From: Embiotoca jacksoni
Lineage: Eukaryota > Chordata > Actinopteri > Embiotocidae
Direction: 5' to 3'
NCBI GenBank assembly: GCA_022577435.1
Contig: JAKOON010000006.1
Location: 16,274,001 to 16,338,000, forward strand
DNA: 64,000 nucleotides
Position numbers and translations under genes: made by a program. This document shows positions 57,615 through 64,000 of this stretch, piece after piece. Position 1 is the stretch's first letter. Every line of letters begins with the position of its first letter. Below the pieces are notes generated by a model. It saw only the letters and a program-made list of their open reading frames with translations. It did not search any database and was not told the origin of the DNA.

Positions 57615-60600
57615 AATCAAAAAGTCCCAGGGTGTGCATTTTACAAGAGTAGAGACAGAGAAGGAGCGCTATTCTCCAACGAGGAGGAGGAATCTTAGCA
57701 TGGGTGTCTGTCTCCCCTGATGTTTTGATTGGTATCAAGTTGAATCGTGCTAGTTTTCATGAGATCAGAAGTTGTGACATCAGAGGAGTCAGCAGGATAA
57801 TCCTGGTTATTATAAATTGAAGCCCATCTTTGTCTAATCTTCTGCTCTGGGCATATTTATAACAGGGAGACGTGCTCAACCTCTGCAAAAGAGTTCAATT
57901 TCCGTCCAGTCATATCCATGCACGTTTCATGCATGCAGTGTGGCTGCTCTCTTAATAATGAAATGACGCCACGCAGCAACTGTCTTCTTGCGGCTCCGGT
58001 CGCCGAGCACGGAGCCGCTCCTCCGGAGGAGCCACTGTGCATCTTCCGCCTCCTGGAGGAAGTGGAGGAAGGTCTCAAAGTCCAGTTCTGTACCCGATCC
58101 CTGTCTTTGTGGTTGCTATTGGGTCCGATCCTGCACTCCCGTGACAGTCAGAATACTTTCTGAAGCTACTGTTATCTGTGTAAGATATAACAACAGAAGT
58201 GCAATCTTAGACCTTGTCCAAGGCATTTCAAACCTGGTCAGGCAAAATGTTAAAAAAAAAAAAGATGTCTTGCTGAGTGGCATTGCATTCAGGGTTGAGA
58301 TCATTCATCATTGTGCTGTGTTTGTAAATGGCCACATTACAGCGAGGATCTCTCCGGAGCAAGGAAAAGGGTTAAGGGGGAGTGTTGGGACAAGACCTGG
58401 GTGGCTGGTAGGAGGTTAGCGGAAGCTACTTTAGACATTAGCTGAGTGACATGGAAAAAGCAACACACTTTTGAAATTGCAAGTATAGCTTTTCAAAGAC
58501 AGATGGGACATTTTCAGCAGAAGCTTTTTTGTTGTTGTGTCAAATTAAAAAGTCATATTAAGGCAGTGCCAAACAACCAGTTAATGTAGCTTTAATTCAT
58601 CTTTTTTTTATTTTTATAAATAAGCAGAATAAGTGGGTTGATTTTAAATTGTGGTATTTATATCTGAGACAAGCTCCAACAAAGTCTTTAATTAGATATT
58701 TTAGCGTTGTTTTTTTTTACCTAATTATGTGTAATTACGTGTATTTTTAATAAGTGTCATAACTGAACTCCTTTATGTCTAGTTGCATCAAGGTAACGAC
58801 TGTGTAAATTGTGTTTTATTATTTGTACAGCGGAGAGCTCAGAAAGAGCAAGGTCTCTTTTTCAGGAGTGCCTACTTCACAATGATATCTCTATCATGCA
58901 GTCAGTTTGCAGTTTAGCATCAACAAATGACAGTTAACAATGACAGATGCTGGATACTTACACTATGATCTTGTCATTGTGGTTGTTAATGTGTGACATA
59001 ATAGCTTGGCTGACTTTGATCACACTGCTATGCACTATAAAGTATTGCCTTTTGCGGTGAGGTGGAGAACTGTAGAACAATGAGAAATGGAGATGGGCCT
59101 GAGGTTATTACATTTTTATATTTATTTAGCTGGCATATTGTTTCATGTGCAGATGGGCAGACAGAGACTTTTTATCATCTTAAGCCCTGATGAATATATT
59201 TGTGAGGAACTCGAAAAGGCACATGATCTCATCTCCCACTGGTCGTGCAGCACGATTTTGTCCGAGCAAGGTGAGGATGGATATAGCATAACAAATATAC
59301 ACCAGTCAGCTTAAGTCCAAATAAACAGGGCACATTTCCTTTACCATCATACACAGTTAATATTTGGGCAAACATGACAGCCAGAATAAATACCCCATGG
59401 CAGTTTTGGTTGTTTGTTCAGGCAGTTTTCACCCACCACCTGTCATCCTCGCCACTATGTGCTGGAAAGTTTTACTCACCCAGCTTATCTTTCCAAATAA
59501 AAACAGAATGGATACAGTAAGTACAGTATAATCTGTGCTGGCCCTTGGAAAAAATTCTGTGTGAATACAAATAACAGCCAAGTGAGCTCAACAGACAGTG
59601 AAAGAGCTGCAGGACAAGACGTCTAGGATGAGAGAACTTATTCAAGCTTTGATTAAAAAAAAAAAAAAAATTACTTAGCAGGAGAACAAAGTCACCGGCT
59701 GCAGGGACCCTGAAGCTAGTTTTTAATGTCCATTTTTGGAGATTATGTTCAACCTTTGGACAAGAATGTGTTGAGGGAAAGAGTTTTTTTTTTTTTTTTT
59801 TCTTTGTGATAGTTGAATGGTCACTCAAAGTCTTCAGCATATATGGAGCTGAAGCTGCTGAGGATTCAGTCCTGCTTTGACCTCGGTGAAGCTTCAGCCT
59901 CAACTCTGTCTTGCATGTCACGCCCAGCTCATAATTATGCCACTTTGCTTCTCTTGACACACTCCTGTGCTCTCAAAATGGTAATCACACTCAACTCTAG
60001 TTCAGGGCAATTTTGGATGTTGCGCTTATCCATTCTGCATGCAGTCCGTGTGATCCGTTCCCTCGTTCTTATACCCACTGGAAACCCCCGGGGGTCCGAG
60101 GAGGAGCCAGTCATGGAGATCCTGATAAGATGCAGACTTTGAGAAGCTTGTAAAAACTGTCTCCTTCTCTTTGTCTGTCTATTTCTCTTTTCTACTGAGG
60201 GGAGAACTTGCACAGAGGTCACTCCTCTGTATTTGGCCTCTTCTGTGTCCAACTTGAGCTGCGTGGTTGGTTTGACTGATACTTATACCGCTCGACTTCT
60301 GTAGCAACATTTGGATGACATTTTCAACACAGTAGTGATCACTTGAATATTAAAAACGTGGAAGGTGAATTTTTTTTTTGTCTCTACTGTACATCTGCAA
60401 TGGCACGTGCCACCATGTGCTTAACATCGTTTTTTGTTCATCTCGCCAAGGGCGTATGTTTGCATATGGATGGTATATTTGACCAATATTTGAAAAAAAA
60501 ATGTCACATTATATTTGGAGTGAAGCCATATTAGATTAATTCAGATTTTCCCTCCCAGAAGCTCCGTTCTCCAATACGACCACTTTAGGCCTGCCAGCAT

Positions 60601-60754
60601 TTGATTGGCTGACAGGGAGGTGGCTATCTGAAGGCTCACGTCACGTGCAAATGTCGTTTATTGTGCCAGACATGGAGAAGTGAGAGCTGATCAGGGTGCT
60701 GATCACAAGTTATCACAAGAAGTTCTCTGGATCGATGTCAGATCATGCTGGGAT
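57615..60754. other. No gene seen; CpG-rich, LTR-like patch at 57960-58145
   Basis: 57960-58145 is CpG-rich and ends 'tgctattgggtccgatcctgcactcccgtgaca', like the 3' end of an LTR, but no start or target duplication was found. Elsewhere it is AT-rich with A-runs (59655-59669) and a T-run (59785-59801). The 162-codon minus frame at 59960-59472 crosses these runs and looks spurious. Confidence 0.5.
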
Positions 60755-61158
60755 TGCCACGTCTCCGCCTTTCTGTTAAGTTGTTTTTCTTACCTGTTTA
60801 GTATTCATCGTCCGTTTCCTGTTTTATTTTGTGTACTCACCTTTTGCCTTGTTCTAGGTCACTTCACTTCCGGTCCTCCTGTCTTCCTGCCGTTGTGATT
60901 GTTGTCTCTGCCCTGATTGTTTCCACCTGTGTCCAATTATCTTCCCACCCTCTTGTGCATTCGGTCTGTGCGCTCCTTCCTTCCTGTGCCAGTTTGTCGT
61001 TACCAGCATTTTTACCTTTTGATCTGATCTGGCCTGACTTTAATTGTGGAGCTTCCTTTTGTACTTTTGCCTGACTCATTATCTGCCAAGTGCCAAGATC
61101 ATTGAATTTCAAACTCTTCTGAGTCGTGCTTTTGAGTCCTGAATCCCACTTTGTGACA
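60755..61158 (+). mobile_element. Probable solo LTR, 404 bp
   Basis: It starts TGCCACGTCTCC and ends CTTTGTGACA. The flanks are GGGAT (60750-60754) and GTGAT (61159-61163), a 5-bp duplication with one mismatch. The inner blocks 'tttcctgttttattttg', 'cacttccggtcctcctgtcttcct' and 'ccctgattgtttccacctgtgtccaatt' recur at 38465 and 18640. The mutated duplication and ends suggest an older insertion than the LTRs at 5863 and 50737. The 164-codon minus frame here is an artefact. Confidence 0.7.
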
Positions 61159-61163
61159 GTGAT

Positions 61164-62720
61164 AACGTGGGTTGTCAGGCTTGACCAAAATGGTGCAGCT
61201 CGAGTGCTGCTGTCATTGAAGCAAAAAGGAGGGCAACCTGATACCGCGATATTCTGAGATTTATTTATATTTTTCAGAGATTTTAACTTTTCACTCAAAG
61301 CTGATAAAATCATTTGAAATAATACATTTGTAAGTAAATTTAAGGGTTGAGCTGTCATCTTACTTTCATTTGTGAAGATGTGACATAACCAAAATCACAC
61401 AAATCCAAACAGTTTTAAAGGAGAGATAATTTATAAGTAAATAAAAAGAGTTAATTGATATGAGACAGATTGATGAATAAAATGAGACCACACAAAAGGG
61501 GCCATGACTGAGGTGAAGTGTCTGAACCTAGACGCTGGTGGTGATGGTGGAGCGATGAAGGTGGATGTCTGATAAGACTTCAATTGAGGCTTCCTGGAAG
61601 ACCAGGAGAATTAGGTAGAGATGGGGTGGAGGAGGCTCGTGCAAGTCTAAAAAGGCTGAACGACAGAATTACTGACGTTTAAAAAACAGAGATTGACTGG
61701 TCCGAAAAAAGCGGACAGAAAAATTACTGGACGTCAGGTTTGAGAACGGGTGATTCTGACAGCGTGGGAAGTGATGTAGAAGATAGCACAGCAGGACTAG
61801 TTCATCGAGGTGGACTTATACCAAAACATGAGAAAATAGATTTTTCATATTGAACTTACACATAAGCTTTATTTACAATGAATGAAATACACTATTGGGC
61901 CTTCAAAAGCACAGTTAAATGCATGTATCCTTCTTTGACTCCTCATCAGCAGCTTCAACAAATTGTTTTGACCCTAATTCAAACACATTTGTTTGCTTTC
62001 AATCGAAACCCAACACAGAGCATGTCCAGAAACTCTTTTGATTAATTAGAAATTAATATAGAGAGATTATTTTTAGAACAAAGGTATAAAAGCGACTAAG
62101 AACTGATATACCGTGCTGTGGTTGGCTTTTAAGTCGTACCCCACTGTAGTAAAATTGGAGCCATGACCCACATTTCAAACAATTTAGCTGTGAGATTAAG
62201 TATTGGTGAACTTCAAAGGGAGCGAAGAATGCGTGGCCATGGCGCCTTGAGCGATGTGCACTGGTCCACCTCAAAGTTGGTGGCTAACCAGCTCCCACGT
62301 TTCTATGGGAACAGTAAGATAGCAGGCATGGGGGTTATCTTAACCCAAAGGAATAACTTCTTTGCTGTGACAGTGATATCCTTAGCTGATAGTTCTGGTG
62401 TATTATCTGGTTTGTGTGATCATTGCCTCTCACTGATCCTCATTTTCAATTTCTACTTCCCTCAGACTCCTTCTCTCGTGCTTCAGCCCGATATCTCATT
62501 TGCTTTCCCTCTATCTAATCTCAGTCACTTCCCATCTCCTCTTTGCTTCTCTCCTTCCCCTTCACTCTCTCCATCCCTGTCTCCCTGCCGGGACGACGCC
62601 ATCCTGATTTGAGTTTGTTTTCGAGCGGCGGCATTCATTTGCTGAGAAAACAGACAGGATCCAGGCTGATGGAGACGAGAAAAGATCTTGAAATGAGGGG
62701 GTGGTTTAACTGCGAGTGCC
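61164..62720. other. No gene seen
   Basis: AT-rich sequence. The 149-codon plus frame at 62163-62612 has a Ser/Pro/Phe-rich low-complexity end and resembles nothing known. A C/T-rich tract at 62500-62590 precedes the (GT)n run. Confidence 0.55.

Positions 62721-62770
<50 letters not shown>
62721..62770 (+). repeat. (GT)n microsatellite, about 25 units
   Basis: Uninterrupted GT repeat, followed by a short CACGCATACATGTGTG transition. Frames reading poly His/Thr or Val/Cys here are spurious. Confidence 0.97.
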
Positions 62771-62771
<1 letters not shown>

Positions 62772-64000
62772 ACGCATACATGTGTGGGAGAGTGACTAAA
62801 ACCAACCAATAGAGATAGCTGTGTGTCATGAAGCTCCAGCATGGTGCTCAGTCAGATCTCGGGATACTGTCACATCCTATCCTCCTCAATACTGGTCTCT
62901 GTGCTCCGTGGGCTCGCGAGGTCTACAAGACATCACAGAGATGTAGATATAAATACTACACCAGCCAAGCTACACCTTCTTCTTGTGTCCTGAGGCAACT
63001 ACATCTTCAATCTACAGTCCTCTATTGATCTTAATTGTTTATTAAACAACATTTGCCTGTTGGTTAAAGCAAAAAAAACATCAATAACATTAAAACACCT
63101 CTAAAATGTTTTAAATCTATTTTTTTTTTTATATATATAAAATGTTCATCTCAAGGTATCTATTGGGAAATCAAATAACCAATTTTGTTATTCAGCTTCT
63201 GTTTTCTTTGTAATAATCAATTAAAATGGGTACTTTATCTTGCATTGTACGTACAATAATATAATTAAATTTCTTGTTTTCATTATAAGGCTGGCATTAT
63301 TGTAGATTTCACTATTGTCAAATCCCTGCCTCTCCCTTTTTTTGTTTGTTTACATACCCTGTCTGTGGCACTCGTCTCCAATTCAATTTCCTCCTATGAG
63401 ATCACAACAGGTGTTCTGGTATATATAACATTTCATTTTTTAAAAAGGCTCAGTGATTTCCAAAAAAAGATGGGTATTTTCAGCTACAGTGAATAGACTT
63501 TTTGCTACGTGGCTTTTTATAGGATGGTGCATGGATTTGATTAATAATAAACTCCAGTGCACATGTTTATAACAATGCTGGAAAGAAAAAATATGTCGCC
63601 CAGAGGTTGGCTCCTGTTTTTTGGACTACAATAAAAATATACCTACCTGGACACACTGTTTGTAGGATAAATTAATTGGTTGTTTTGGTCTCTTCAGTAG
63701 ATTTGTTGACAATAATTAGAAGGTATAATACAGCAAAACCCAATCCTTTGATTTCTTATTTTAGCTTTTAACTTGAATTCTTGGTGTTCGTTCTGGCTGT
63801 AAAATTTTTTGCAATCTAAGCCTATTCGAGTGCCGGGTACTGTTTGGAGGCTGCATAGTGCGAGTTGTAGGTTGTGGAAATGTTTTAAATTTAAAGATGA
63901 GTTTATTCTGTATCGCTATGTTCTTAACTTGAGAAACACGAGAGGAATTTTTCCAAGTCAGTTCAGGTCTGTCACTGCAAAAGGACGAGGTTGTCAGTAT
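62771..64000. other. No gene seen
   Basis: AT-rich sequence with T- and A-runs near 63070 and 63120. No recognisable feature up to the end of the window. Confidence 0.6.

Noticed and set aside
59472..59960. 162-codon minus-strand frame as a gene
   Set aside because: It crosses long A- and T-runs that read as poly-Lys and poly-Phe and resembles no protein family.
60864..61358. 164-codon minus-strand frame as a gene
   Set aside because: It is mostly the complement of an LTR-like repeat and carries no recognisable domain.
1..64000. CRISPR array, tRNA or rRNA genes
   Set aside because: No regularly spaced direct repeats, no cloverleaf with a GTTCRAATC-type T-loop and no rRNA motif were found by eye; the genome is eukaryotic.

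Overview
The window looks like teleost fish DNA that is intergenic or intronic: AT-rich, full of (CA)n and poly-A/T runs, with no convincing host protein-coding exon, rRNA, tRNA or CRISPR array. Every long open frame I could interpret belongs to a transposable element (TE). The mix points to a ray-finned, probably percomorph, fish: Tc1, mariner, pogo, piggyBac and hAT DNA elements, L2-type LINEs, Ty3/Gypsy elements and several well-known fish interspersed repeats. I cannot name the species.

Layout. 0-11 kb is mostly unique DNA with two old fish repeats (3.7-4.8 kb) and a clean solo LTR (5863-6959, 5-bp target duplication CTTGC). 11.4-14.3 kb holds an internally deleted L2 LINE and a Tc1 element with about 260-bp inverted repeats. 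16-23 kb has LINE and LTR scraps, a long (GT)n and a pogo-like element with a striking internal hairpin. 24.1-27.6 kb is Gypsy copy A (minus strand). 30.6-32.4 kb has a mariner relic and a pair of 70-bp inverted repeats around another fish repeat. 35.5-36.6 kb is a second Tc1-like relic. 41.5-43.0 kb is Gypsy copy B (minus). 45.7-46.0 kb is a piggyBac relic. 48.3-49.0 kb is a fish repeat with a cruciform-forming end. 49.5-53.6 kb is a nest: LINE sequence surrounds Gypsy copy C (minus), which carries a solo LTR in its integrase with a perfect TTTAC duplication. 55.4-57.6 kb has MITE-like repeats, including a hAT element with a perfect 8-bp duplication, and 60.8-61.2 kb another solo LTR.

The most distinctive biology is in the three Gypsy copies. 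Gag resembles the SCAN domain, and copies A and C place integrase upstream of reverse transcriptase (gag-protease-integrase-RT-RNase H). That Copia-like order is the signature of Gmr1-like Gypsy elements. All three are broken by deletions, frameshifts, stops or catalytic-residue losses, and none is autonomous. The DNA-transposon relics are also each inactivated. I found no new gene system; the points worth following are the Gmr1-type elements, the nest, the hairpins and the unclassified inverted-repeat element.
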